Source of the DNA: DATMNI01 sp035570275
GTDB lineage: Bacteria; Acidobacteriota; Terriglobia; Bryobacterales; Bryobacteraceae
Assembly (NCBI GenBank): GCA_035570275.1
Contig: DATMNI010000381.1
Span: 1-26,294 of the forward strand
Reading direction: 5' to 3'
Length of the DNA stretch: 26,294 nucleotides
The notes beneath the pieces are model-generated. The model was given only the letters and a program-made list of their open reading frames with translations, was not told where the DNA came from and made no database searches. Made by a program: the position numbers and the translations under genes. Shown in pieces: positions 8,145-16,238 of this stretch (position 1 is its first letter; every line of letters starts with the position of its first letter).

Positions 8145-10388
8145 CTATTGCGGAATACTTAACTGAATGCCAAGATAAAACTTTCCTCGCGCGCCGCCCG
8201 TGGCCGCCTGGCCGAACCCGTAGGCCCAGTCAAACTTCAGGACCGCGAGCTTCATGTCGATGTGCAAACCCATTCCCAGGCCCGATCTTTCGCCCGCGGC
8301 GGACGCCGTTGTCTGGTACACGCCGCCGGCGTCGTAAAACCAGGCCAGCCGCAACCCGCTAACCAGTTGCTGTATCTGCGCATTCTTCAGCTTGCCGGCG
8401 TTCAGGCCTGGCACCGGGTGCAGCAGTTCGCTCTGCAGGCTCCAGAGCCGCAACCCGATCCCGTCATCCGCCCGGAATCCCCGCACCACGTCCGCTCCGC
8501 CGAAGCTTGGCTGTTCAAACAGCGGCGTGCTTCGCGTCGCACTTTCCAATCGGCCGGCGAAATTGCACTCCCAGAAATCGAAACTCCGGTGATGCGTGAC
8601 GACCACGGTTGTGTGCGCGAAAGGCCGCTCCGTCGCCGACGCCCCCAGTCCGATTTTTACCTTTGGCAGGATTGCCGTTTGCTCGGGATACCCGCCCTCT
8701 ACGCTGTGCAGATAGTACGCGGCGCCAAATTCGGCGGCCGTCAGGTTTTGGGTCGAAATACTCCTCGTGTTGCTGGCCAGGTTCACGGTGGCCCGGCTGC
8801 CATCCATCGAGAATCGGAGGTCTCCGCCGTTCCAGTCGCGAAACGGCTCCCATTCCACATGGCCCAGCCCAGCCGTGTCCGTCTCATCGACCTTCCGGCC
8901 CGCCAGAAACCGGTGTTGCGTCACCGTCTGCGACCCGTTCAGCCGCACCGCGATTCGCCGATGGATCTTCGAGAAGCCAAGAAAATCCGCGAAATAGCTT
9001 CCCGAAAACAGATTGCCCGAAGGTCCCCCGCCGTTCAAACTCGCCGTGCCGTTGGGAAAAGGCCAAGGGATACGCGATATCTGAAACAGCCCTCCCGTGC
9101 CGATCCCCTGGCCCGGCTTGTAGGTCACTTGCACGCCGATGCGCCGCGGTTGGTCCTTGCCCGAACTCTTGTCCGAATCCGTGACTCCCTGGCCAATCGT
9201 CTCCGGCCCCGGCGTCTCCCGGTCCTTCTGTGCCAGCCCCTGGCTATCGACGCCTTCGGCATCCGCCGGCGGTTTCTTAGTGGCCCCGGTGGGAGCGCCG
9301 GCCTTTTGGATGCGCACATCGAAGTATTGATTGGCGCCCTGCTCCTGGCTCGGCTGCAGCGTCATCGCATAGCCCTGTTGCGAAAGCAGAAGCTGCTTGA
9401 TCTGCACGTCGTTTTGGACGATATAAGGCTCGTCGCCTTGGGCGTGCCCGAGACTCGAATACAAAAGTTCTCTGCCGCCGATCCACCTGCCGCCGATCCA
9501 CTTGCCGCCGATCCACCTGGCGCGGCCGCCGATGGCCTGGCGGAATTCCGCTGTGGTGAGAAGGTTCCACAGGATGCTGTCGATGTCGCCATCCGGCACT
9601 TCGGGCGTAAGTACGATCGACGAAAACCGCGGGCCTGGGGCGATGGAAATCGTTTCACTCCGAACGAACACCTGGATTTCCGGCGTTAGCCCCAGGTTGC
9701 CGTATACTGGCGCCAACGCTTGCCGAATCGCCGGAACCGACCAGGGTTTCCCATCCAGGCCGCGCAGATGTTCCTGAATCTCCGCTACTTTCTTCTTTTT
9801 CCGGGCGTCCGCCATTCCTGGCAGATCGATGGTCACACGCTGCGACGCAAATGGATTGAGGATGGAGAAGCTGATGTACGCGGTAGATGGGTCGGTTTGA
9901 TCGTTCAGAATCGAACCGTCCTGCGGTTGCATGAGCCCGTTCAGCGCCAGTCCGAAGACAGATCCCGGCTCCTGGCGGCCGGAGGCAAGCGCCTGCCAGG
10001 CCGAGTAAGGAGTTTGATAGTCGATCCACGTTCCAGTAAATGTACCAAGGGTCGCGGCGGCCCCATCCGCGAGGCTCGCATCATCTTCCCCAGCCAGGCC
10101 GGAGAGGTAAATCTTCGGCAGCGCAGCCATCTGAGCGGCTACACTCTGGCGAATCGTTTCCTGCGCGTCCGCGACTGTGATTCCTGGCGCAAGGCCTGCC
10201 GCAAATGCGGGAACCATTGTGAACGTGCTGCCTGGCAGGATCGCAAACTGCCCGTTAACGATGGTAATAAACGCGCAAAACTGACTACGGGCCGGGGTTC
10301 CAGGATCTGATGGCGGACAAGGCGGCGCTGTCTGGCACCAAACGGCCACCGGCACTGTCAACCAAAACCAGAGGGCTTTCATCTCCAT
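8145..10388 (-). CDS. Omp85/TpsB-like outer-membrane barrel protein
   Basis: A protein of about 747 aa with a signal peptide (M-K-A-L-W-F-W-L-T-V-P-V-A-V-W-C-Q). Two stretches in the N-terminal half look like POTRA repeats: the first includes Y-G-N-L-G-L-x-P-E-I and P-G-P-R-F-S-S-I, the second Q-I-K-Q-L-L-L-S-Q-Q-G-Y. The C-terminal half has barrel-like alternation, the Omp85 hallmark V-R-G-F within G-G-A-D-V-V-R-G-F, and a final strand F-Y-L-G-I-Q-L-S-I. Members of this superfamily insert or secrete proteins at the outer membrane. The start is 10388 or 10382; the open frame reaches 10604 but those residues do not look coding. An R/K-W-I-G-G repeat sits between the POTRA-like parts. BamA itself is unlikely because five POTRA domains are not seen. 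Confidence 0.75.
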   Translation of the reverse strand: MEMKALWFWLTVPVAVWCQTAPPCPPSDPGTPARSQFCAFITIVNGQFAILPGSTFTMVPAFAAGLAPGITVADAQETIRQSVAAQMAALPKIYLSGLAGEDDASLADGAAATLGTFTGTWIDYQTPYSAWQALASGRQEPGSVFGLALNGLMQPQDGSILNDQTDPSTAYISFSILNPFASQRVTIDLPGMADARKKKKVAEIQEHLRGLDGKPWSVPAIRQALAPVYGNLGLTPEIQVFVRSETISIAPGPRFSSIVLTPEVPDGDIDSILWNLLTTAEFRQAIGGRARWIGGKWIGGRWIGGRELLYSSLGHAQGDEPYIVQNDVQIKQLLLSQQGYAMTLQPSQEQGANQYFDVRIQKAGAPTGATKKPPADAEGVDSQGLAQKDRETPGPETIGQGVTDSDKSSGKDQPRRIGVQVTYKPGQGIGTGGLFQISRIPWPFPNGTASLNGGGPSGNLFSGSYFADFLGFSKIHRRIAVRLNGSQTVTQHRFLAGRKVDETDTAGLGHVEWEPFRDWNGGDLRFSMDGSRATVNLASNTRSISTQNLTAAEFGAAYYLHSVEGGYPEQTAILPKVKIGLGASATERPFAHTTVVVTHHRSFDFWECNFAGRLESATRSTPLFEQPSFGGADVVRGFRADDGIGLRLWSLQSELLHPVPGLNAGKLKNAQIQQLVSGLRLAWFYDAGGVYQTTASAAGERSGLGMGLHIDMKLAVLKFDWAYGFGQAATGGARGKFYLGIQLSIPQ
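9472..9516 (-). repeat. Three tandem 15-nt units encoding W-I-G-G-R/K
   Basis: Plus-strand unit CTGCCGCCGATCCAC occurs at 9472-9486 and 9487-9501 exactly and at 9502-9516 with one change. Read on the minus strand it encodes repeated W-I-G-G-[KR] pentapeptides between the POTRA-like domains of the Omp85-like protein. Because 15 is a multiple of 3, copy-number change would keep the frame. Confidence 0.85.
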
Positions 10389-10605
10389 ACCAGATCGAAT
10401 GAATACTTGAGTCCGGAGCGTTCGACGCTCTTGACAAGCCGCCGAAGCCCTGTTGACGGGCGTTTGAAGCAGTTCCGCACGCCTGCCCCGAAGCGAGTTG
10501 CTTCCGGCGAGCGAGCAACCTTTTTTCGATTTCAGAGTAGCAGGCGGGAATTGGGGTTCCAAGGTCTGAATAACCGCAAGTGATTGAGCCAGCGACGAAA
10601 ACATT

Positions 10606-10983
10606 TTAAAAAATCATGTGACCGTTTAGCGGCCAATCCGTGAGGGCGCGGGGCGGGCTTCTTTTTTCAGCGTGGATTCTGTTACTTAGGAGCGAAGGCG
10701 GGGCCGCGGAGTCGTGTGCCTTGGGCGGGTAGCGATTCCGGGGCGCGCGCTCGCGCTCCAAATCTTCCATTGTGCAGTCGATCCAGACGTCGTGCGCCTT
10801 GAGAAAGCTGTCGATTTGGTCACTGGTTTCAAAACCGAGCAATCGCCGGAGATCGGGTTTGGTGAGACGGCCCTGCTTGTATTCCTCTGCCACCAAGGCC
10901 TTCAGGGCCCGGCGCGACAGGTCCCCGCCAACCGCGCTGGGGCGCTGGCCGACGTCGTCGGGTATCTGCACGGTCAACTCCAT
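10606..10983 (-). CDS. UPF0175 family protein, orphan with extended C-terminus
   Basis: A 125-aa protein whose residues about 20-77 match the UPF0175 pattern: a helix with A-L-K-A-L-V-A-E-E-Y, then G-R-L-T-K-P-D-L-R-R-L-L-G-F-E-T, then F-L-K-A-H-D-V-W-I-D-C-T-M-E-D-L-E. This family is usually found as the antitoxin-like partner of a DUF3368/PIN-type protein and is about 85-90 aa long. Here the last 45 or so residues, rich in P, R and H, look unrelated, and no toxin gene follows; the next gene downstream is the Omp85-like one. The tail may come from a deletion or frameshift that removed the partner. The ribosome site (TAGAGAT) is weak. Confidence 0.7.
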   Translation of the reverse strand: MELTVQIPDDVGQRPSAVGGDLSRRALKALVAEEYKQGRLTKPDLRRLLGFETSDQIDSFLKAHDVWIDCTMEDLERERAPRNRYPPKAHDSAAPPSLLSNRIHAEKRSPPRALTDWPLNGHMIF

Positions 10984-11054
10984 ATCTCTAATGGATCAGT
11001 TTCTGTGGGGGCAGCCGGCCATGCCCGATTACCGTGCGCAGGATCAAATTGAAA

Positions 11055-11699
11055 TCATCTTCGAAAGGTCGCAGGAGCGGAACTCTTTGGCGGAAATGCT
11101 ATGACGGATGCCTTACGGGCCTGCCGGGATCGAACGGAAAACGCCTCTCGCAGACTCTTATTCACGCTGGTGATCGGAAAGTATTCGGGGTCGAATCGCC
11201 CCCGCCACTGAAGCATGGCCCGGTGATCCTTATGATGACGATCGGAGAGAGCTTCGAGATAACTCCGGTAGCCGCCGATCCCTCCCACATCTTCCGGAGG
11301 CGCGCTGCGCGCACCCGCCAGACAAGCCGGATATCGTTTGCGAGGTGTCACCGGCAAAATGGACTCGACCAAGATGTCATGCCGCCAGTTGTCACCGAAA
11401 TCGTAGATATATTCGAAAGCCGACCCCGCCGCCAGAAGCTTACCCACTCTTGTCCGGCGTTCGTCGAGGACGTCGCGGCCAAAATGACCATCTTCCGGGT
11501 CTGGCTCCCCAAAGGCCTTCCCTGCAATGCTGAATTCATGCAGGTGGTAGTTCTCCCATCCCATGACGATTTGCAAAGCGAGATGGAGCTGCGGCAGGGT
11601 CATTTGTGACGGGACTTCGATGCGGCGCCAGATCAGAGGGCTACTCCCTTGCAGGGAGACGTTCAGTTGATAAATTGTGGGGCTGGTTCGTTCCGGCAT
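11055..11699 (-). CDS. pRiA4b ORF-3 family protein
   Basis: A 214-aa protein of the plasmid pRiA4b ORF-3 family, whose biochemical role is not established. Supporting motifs in order are: Y-Q-L-N-V-S-L with S-P-L-I-W-R-R-I-E-V near residues 8-26; L-H-L-A-L-Q-I-V-M-G-W and H-L-H-E-F; Y-D-F-G-D-N-W-R-H-D-I; P-A-C-L-A-G then P-P-E-D-V-G-G-x-x-G-Y; and F-D-P-E-Y-F-P. I set the start at 11699 (M-P-E-R-T-S) because the open frame further upstream runs antisense through the palindromes and the permease gene. The last 25 residues after the F-D-P-E-Y-F motif are low in conserved features. It stands alone, without a clear partner. Confidence 0.8.
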   Translation of the reverse strand: MPERTSPTIYQLNVSLQGSSPLIWRRIEVPSQMTLPQLHLALQIVMGWENYHLHEFSIAGKAFGEPDPEDGHFGRDVLDERRTRVGKLLAAGSAFEYIYDFGDNWRHDILVESILPVTPRKRYPACLAGARSAPPEDVGGIGGYRSYLEALSDRHHKDHRAMLQWRGRFDPEYFPITSVNKSLREAFSVRSRQARKASVIAFPPKSSAPATFRR

Positions 11700-11769
11700 T
11701 GTTATGCCAGCCAGTTTAGCCCGTGGGCGGTTGCGCGTCAAAGGGAGCGGCAGGCGAGGCAGGCGGTCT

Positions 11770-11817
11770 GGCGGATTAAAAATCCGCCGCAGGTTGGCCA
11801 ACCGGTTGGCAACCTGC
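11770..11817. repeat. REP-like double hairpin between pRiA4b-type gene and permease
   Basis: First hairpin: arms GGCGGAT (11770-11776) and ATCCGCC (11782-11788), loop TAAAA. It is followed immediately by a second hairpin with outer arms GCAGGTTG (11789-11796) and CAACCTGC (11810-11817) around the 12-bp palindrome CCAACCGGTTGG (11798-11809). The pair lies in the 128-nt gap between the end of the ADOP permease and the start of the next minus-strand gene, so it could also act as an attenuator or terminator, but there is no T-run. Confidence 0.6.
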
Positions 11818-11827
11818 CCCACCTCCA

Positions 11828-14452
11828 TCATTCTTCCCGCAGGGCTAGCATGGGATCCACCCTGGTGGCTTTTCGAGCTGGCACGTACCCCGCCGCCAGT
11901 GCTGTCAGGGACAAAACAACGGCCACTGCAAAGTAGGTCTCGGGATCGGTGGCTTTGACCTCGTAGAGTTGTCCGGAGAGAATGCGCGTCAGCGCCACGG
12001 CGGCCATCGTGCCGGCCAACAGGCCGCCTGCCACCAGTTGGCCGCTCTGCCAGAGAATCATCCTTTGGATTGTGCCCGCCCCAGCGCCCATGGCCATGCG
12101 AATTCCCATTTCGTGGCGGCGCCTGGAGACGGCACAGGCCATTACGCCGTACAGGCCCACCAGGGCCAGGGCGAGCGCCAGAACGCCGAAGACCGCGAAC
12201 AGCGTGGCGAAAAACCGCTCCTGCCAAATGGTGCGATTGACGATGCCGCGCATGGTGAGAACGCGGCTGATGGCCACGGCAGGGTCGATGGTGCGCATGC
12301 GGGCACGCAACGCCGGCTCAGGTTCGCCAGCCTGTCCGTGCTCCGGGCCACGCTGGTATGGACCAGATAAGCCAGGCTGGCCCACTGGAACTCCCCATAG
12401 GGCAGATACACGCTGTGGTGGCGCAGTTCGCGCAAGCTCTGGTTGCGCGCCTCACCCACCACGCCGACCACGATGTGCCAGGCTTCGTGGTTTTTGGGGG
12501 GACCGTAGCGCACGCGTTTGCCGAGGGCGCTGGCGTTGGGCCAATAACGCCGCGCCAGACCGGCGTCGATGATGGTCACCATCGGACTCTTGCCGTCCTG
12601 CTCATTGAAGTCGCGGCCTTCCACAATCGGAATTCCGAGAGTCTGGAAATAACCCGGCGTCACGATGGTGTGGTTGATCATGGGCGCGTCCTTAAGGCTC
12701 AATTCCGGGCTGCCCTCCGCCGTGAGGCTGCGGCCCCAAGCGTCCTGGAGAGGGACACCGGAGGCGCCGGCCACCCCAACCACGCCGGGCAGGGCGGCGA
12801 ACTCCTGCAGGGTGCGCCGAACCAGTTGCGCGGCTGCCGGCCCCTCCGGATACCGGTCGGCGGGAGCGGCCGTTTGCAAGGTAGTGAGGTTGTCGATCCG
12901 GAAGCCGGCGCTCTGCCGCTGCAAATTCAAAAACGTGCGGATCATGAGCCCCGCGCCAATCAGCAGCAACATGGAGAGGGCCACTTCCGCCACCACCAGG
13001 CCGGCCCGCAGACGGGCGCTGGCGCGTCCCGAGGTTGCCGAGCGGCCGCTTTCTTTCAGCGCCTCCACCACGTTGAGGCGCGACGAGGAGAGCGCCGGAA
13101 CGATGCCCGCCAGAATGCCGGTTCCCATAGTCAGCAGCACCACGAAGGCCATCACGCGGATATCCGGTGAGAAACTCACCCAGTGGGGGATTCTGTCAGG
13201 CGCCAGACGCAACAACGCCGGGACCGCGGCCCATGCCAGCAGCACTCCACCGGCCGCGCCCGCCAGGCCAAGGAGCAGACTTTCGATGACGAACTGGCGC
13301 ACCAGGCGGGTCCGCGAAGCGCCCAAAGCGGCGCGCACGGCCACTTCGCGATGGCGCGCGGTGGCGCGTACCAGAAGCAGGTTGGTAATGTTGGCGCAAG
13401 CGATCAGCAGCACGCAGCCCACGGCGCCCAGGAGCGTCAGCAGCACGGGACGCACGCGCCTGGTGGCGGAGACTCGAAATGACTCGACATTCACCGTCTG
13501 GCCGTAGGTCTCGGTAGGATTCTCACGAGAGATCTGTTGCATGATGCCCCGCAGGTCGGATTGCGCCTGCTGCGGCGTGGCGCCGGCGCGCAGACGGGCA
13601 ATGCCATTCAGGTAGTGGTCGGTGCGGCGGCCGCCCGGGCGGGTGGCTTCCAGTTGCAGCGGGGTCCAAAGCTCGGCAGTATCGGGGAAGTGAAATGCCG
13701 GGGGCATCACGCCGATGACGCGGGTGGGCACACCGCCGAGGCTGATGGTTTTCCCCAGGATGGCGGGGTCGGCCCCATAGCGGCGGCTCCAGAACGCCTG
13801 GCTGAGCAGGACTACCTTGGGACCGTCCGGCTGGCCTTCGGCGGCGGTGAAGGTCCGGCCCAGCAGCGGCGGCACACCGAGCACACGGAACAGCGGTTCG
13901 GATGTTCGGATGTTCGGATGCGATCGTCACCGGAATGCGTTCGGCCTCCTGGCCCTCGGCTTGCAGCGTCCCCAGGCCGGTGTTGTAGAGCGCGAAGGAC
14001 TCCAGCGAACGGTTGCGGCTTTGGAAGTCGAGATAGTTGGGGAAGGCGACGGCGCCCAACGATTCCTCCACCTCCACCAGGCGGTCCTGATCCGGAAAGG
14101 GCAGAGGACGGAGAAGCAGGCCATCGACCAACGTGAAGATGGCGGTGGTGGGGCCGATGCCGAGGGCCAGCACCAGAACGGCGACCAGGGTGGTGAGTTT
14201 TTCGCGGCGCATGGTGCGCCAGGCGTAAGTGAGGTCTTGGCGAATCATATAGTAATGCTCCATGGGGGCGTCAATAAAAACATTGGCGGCGGCTGTGAGG
14301 TACGTGGCCACCGTGGCGGCCGGAGTGCCCCGCTGGCGCAGTTGACCGGCCAGGGCGAGGCACAGTTCGCGGCCGAAGTGCTCACGGAATTCGGCCGGAT
14401 AGAGGAACAGCAGAGCGCGGAAAATGCGTACGGCCTGCGCCTCAAACCGCAT
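11828..14452 (-). pseudogene. ADOP-type (MacB/FtsX-like) ABC permease, frame broken twice
   Basis: Joined across two frame breaks, this encodes a duplicated FtsX-type permease of about 870 aa. The N-terminal prefix domain has F-L-Y-P-A-E-F-R-E-H-F-G-R-E-L; then come a first helix (V-A-V-L-V-L-A-L-G-I-G), a periplasmic MacB-like domain, three helices, a second periplasmic domain, and a final FtsX block ending G-Y-V-P-A-R-K-A-T-R-V-D-P-M-L-A-L-R-E. Break 1 is at 13897-13920, where three copies of an 8-bp unit stand; one copy would restore an unbroken reading. Break 2 is near 12325, where inserting one G restores N-L-E-P-A-L-R-A-R-M. It begins 5 nt after padR. Two breaks favour a decaying gene; sequencing error or phase variation at break 1 remain possible. 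These permeases usually have no dedicated ATPase nearby, as here. Confidence 0.85.
13897..13920. repeat. Three tandem copies of an 8-bp unit causing a frameshift
   Basis: TTCGGATG is present three times in a row on the plus strand; the gene is read on the other strand as CATCCGAA. With one copy the permease reads I-A-S-E-P-L-F-R-V-L-G-V-P-P-L, as expected for ADOP proteins. Three copies add 16 nt and shift the frame; four copies would be in frame again. Confidence 0.9.
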
Positions 14453-14457
14453 GGTAA

Positions 14458-14829
14458 TTAGAACCGCTTGGGCACCAGGCCCGTGGCCCGCGCATCGGCC
14501 AGCAGGCGGTCCAGGCGGCGCGCTTCGGCAATGGCCACCTGGCGGCCGAACGGGCTGAGGCGGTAGTACCGGCGGCGTTCGTCGTCGTGTTCGGGGTCGG
14601 GCCGCTCGTCCAGTTCTTCGATCAGGCCGGTTTCGAGCAAGCGCCGGATGGCGCCGTACAGAGTGCTGGGGCTGAGGCGAATTTTTCCATCGGTGCGCAG
14701 GGCGATGTCTTGCATGATGGAGTAGCCGTGGCGGTCGCGATCGGCCAGGGCGACCAGGATGTGAAAGGTGTCCTTCTGGAGGGGCAGGAAACCGTCGGGA
14801 ACTTCCGGCTCGCTCTTCTTCGAGGCCAT
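14458..14829 (-). CDS. PadR family transcriptional regulator
   Basis: A 123-aa winged-helix regulator. The PadR hallmarks are present: H-I-L-V-A-L-A-D-R-D-R-H-G-Y-S-I-M-Q-D-I near residues 23-42, the recognition helix L-S-P-S-T-L-Y-G-A-I-R-R-L near 52-64, and the wing with D-E-R-R-R-Y-Y-R-L-S-P-F-G near 84-96. It lacks the long C-terminal helical domain of larger PadR proteins, as is usual for the small subgroup that sits next to ADOP permeases. It is followed after 5 nt by the permease gene, its probable target. A 16-bp perfect palindrome at 14847-14862, just upstream, is a plausible autoregulatory operator. No ribosome site precedes the ATG, consistent with a leaderless message. Confidence 0.92.
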   Translation of the reverse strand: MASKKSEPEVPDGFLPLQKDTFHILVALADRDRHGYSIMQDIALRTDGKIRLSPSTLYGAIRRLLETGLIEELDERPDPEHDDERRRYYRLSPFGRQVAIAEARRLDRLLADARATGLVPKRF

Positions 14830-14835
14830 GGAGAC

Positions 14836-14862
14836 ACTATATCAGATTTCGCTATAGCGAAA
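14836..14862 (-). promoter_or_regulatory. padR promoter with overlapping palindromic operator
   Basis: On the minus strand a -10 box TATAGT (14841 to 14836) lies 6 nt before the ATG, which would place the transcript start at or next to the start codon. The perfect palindrome TTTCGCTATAGCGAAA at 14847-14862 fills the spacer and part of the -35 region, where a dimeric repressor such as PadR could block polymerase. The -35 is poor. Prediction from sequence only. Confidence 0.5.
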
Positions 14863-14872
14863 AATGGAAATG

Positions 14873-14963
14873 TGAGGGGGGCAGGGGAGCGGGGGCCGGA
14901 AGCCGGGGGCCCCGGGCAGGGGGCCGCGGGCAAGGGGCCGGGGGCAGGGGGCAGGGGGCAGGC
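14873..14963. repeat. G-rich low-complexity tract in the divergent promoter region
   Basis: At least eight runs of four or more G on the plus strand, including three tandem GGGGGCA units at 14940-14960. The tract separates the padR promoter from the promoter of the gene at 15006. The spacing of the G-runs would allow G-quadruplex formation on the plus strand, but this is inference. Confidence 0.75.
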
Positions 14964-14972
14964 GCGGCATCG

Positions 14973-14995
14973 ATATCGAAGGGCTTCGATATAAT
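14973..14995 (+). promoter_or_regulatory. Promoter -10 TATAAT overlapped by an inverted repeat, for the gene at 15006
   Basis: Inverted repeat with perfect 9-nt arms ATATCGAAG (14973-14981) and CTTCGATAT (14984-14992) around GG. Its right arm overlaps a consensus -10 box TATAAT at 14990-14995, ten bases before the ATG at 15006, giving a very short leader. Such overlap is typical of a repressor site. Its half-site resembles that of the padR palindrome (TATCGAAG against TAGCGAAA) but in inverted arrangement, so shared control is uncertain. Confidence 0.5.
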
Positions 14996-15005
14996 CATAA
15001 GATCA

Positions 15006-16169
15006 ATGAATCGGGGCGCGGCTACAGGCTCTCTGCTGATCCTTTTCCTTTACGATGTAGCCGACGCCATCCGCCTGGACGGTTTGCGAGAGACTCTGGG
15101 CGCGCCGCCCCCGAAGCGCGAGCCGCCATTCCGCCAGCCCGCGCCCGAATATGTCCGGTTTGAAAAGCCGCCCGTGATTGAGCCGCTGCCGCCGGTAGCG
15201 GTTCAGGCTTTAAGTTTGAGGCGGCCGGGGAGCGCCATTTCCCTGCTTACCGGTTCACAGTACTCCGATGACAGCGGCGCCAGGATTGGCGGGCGTGTCG
15301 CCTATTACGAATCCGGCATCGTGACGATTCAGTTCGAGGTACCTTTCGAGGGCTACTGGGAAGAGATTGTGGCTCTGGCGGCGCGTTGGATGAACGCTCC
15401 GGAACTGGAGGCCAAAGCGGCGGCGGTGGTTCGCGAGCATGTGGCGAAGGCGGGTGGGGCGATCGTCAACGGGTATCGGGAACGGCTCAGCGAAGACTAT
15501 TGCATCATGCACTTGCGCCGCGTGCAGGATGACGACGGAAGGCTCATGAGCGCCAGCGAACTGATTGCGCAGTGCGCGGACTACATTGCGCAGATCGTGC
15601 GCGGCGAGGTGGCGATATTCGCGGCCACGGAGCGGGCGGAAATCCTGGAATCGCGCATGTCCTATTACGAAAACGACGTGCTGGTGGTGGGCTGGTCGGC
15701 GGCGTTGGTCTATGACACTCCCGAAGGCGCCGACCCCACCATCCAACTGCTGGAGTATGCCAACACGCAGTTGCTGCAGTTTCGCCACTACGACGCGGTC
15801 CTGACCGCGCTGCTATCGGAGTTGTACCGCTCGCTGGAGCGCGGCGGCCTGCTGGCGCGTTGGCGGCTGGCGCGCGAGGCCGAACGTTTGAACACGATCC
15901 GGCTGGACATCCGCGAGTTGACCGAGCGCGTGGACAACTCGATCAAGTTCCTCAGCGACATGTTCGCGGCCCGCCTATACCACATGGCCGCCACGAAAAT
16001 CGGCGTGCCCGACTACCGGACGCTGGTCGACCAGAAACTGCAGAGTGCCGGCGAATTGTACGGCTTCATGATGGACCGGTTCTACCAGGGCCGCGCATTC
16101 GTGCTGGAGTTGATGGTGGTGATCATCCTGGTGATCGAGTTGGTATTCCTGTTTCGAGGGGTCAAATGA
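15006..16169 (+). CDS. Membrane-anchored protein resembling RMD1/DUF155 family
   Basis: A 387-aa protein with a C-terminal transmembrane helix at about residues 363-384 and no signal peptide, so the bulk is probably cytoplasmic. The overall plan recalls the RMD1/Sif2 (DUF155) family: a beta-rich N-terminal part (Y-Y-E-S-G-I-V-T-I-Q-F-E), a middle helical part containing Y-Y-E-N-D-V-L-V-V-G-W-S-A-A-L-V-Y, a long coiled helix region (R-L-N-T-I-R-L-D-I-R-E-L-T-E-R-V-D), and a tail helix close to the C-terminus. I do not see a clear diagnostic DUF155 motif, so this is tentative. There is no good ribosome site, matching the nearly leaderless promoter upstream. It is divergent from padR. Confidence 0.7.
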   Translation: MNRGAATGSLLILFLYDVADAIRLDGLRETLGAPPPKREPPFRQPAPEYVRFEKPPVIEPLPPVAVQALSLRRPGSAISLLTGSQYSDDSGARIGGRVAYYESGIVTIQFEVPFEGYWEEIVALAARWMNAPELEAKAAAVVREHVAKAGGAIVNGYRERLSEDYCIMHLRRVQDDDGRLMSASELIAQCADYIAQIVRGEVAIFAATERAEILESRMSYYENDVLVVGWSAALVYDTPEGADPTIQLLEYANTQLLQFRHYDAVLTALLSELYRSLERGGLLARWRLAREAERLNTIRLDIRELTERVDNSIKFLSDMFAARLYHMAATKIGVPDYRTLVDQKLQSAGELYGFMMDRFYQGRAFVLELMVVIILVIELVFLFRGVK

Positions 16170-16238
16170 ACGCGCTGCCGGCAGGACCTCCGCGGCGGCA
16201 TGTGGGGGCGTGGGTGCCCGGCCATAATTCAGGAAGCC

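Noticed and set aside
8262..9689. 475-aa plus-strand open frame opposite the Omp85-like gene
   Set aside because: It is a GC-driven antisense shadow: rich in R, P and A with no domain signal, while the minus-strand frame has a signal peptide and the V-R-G-F motif.
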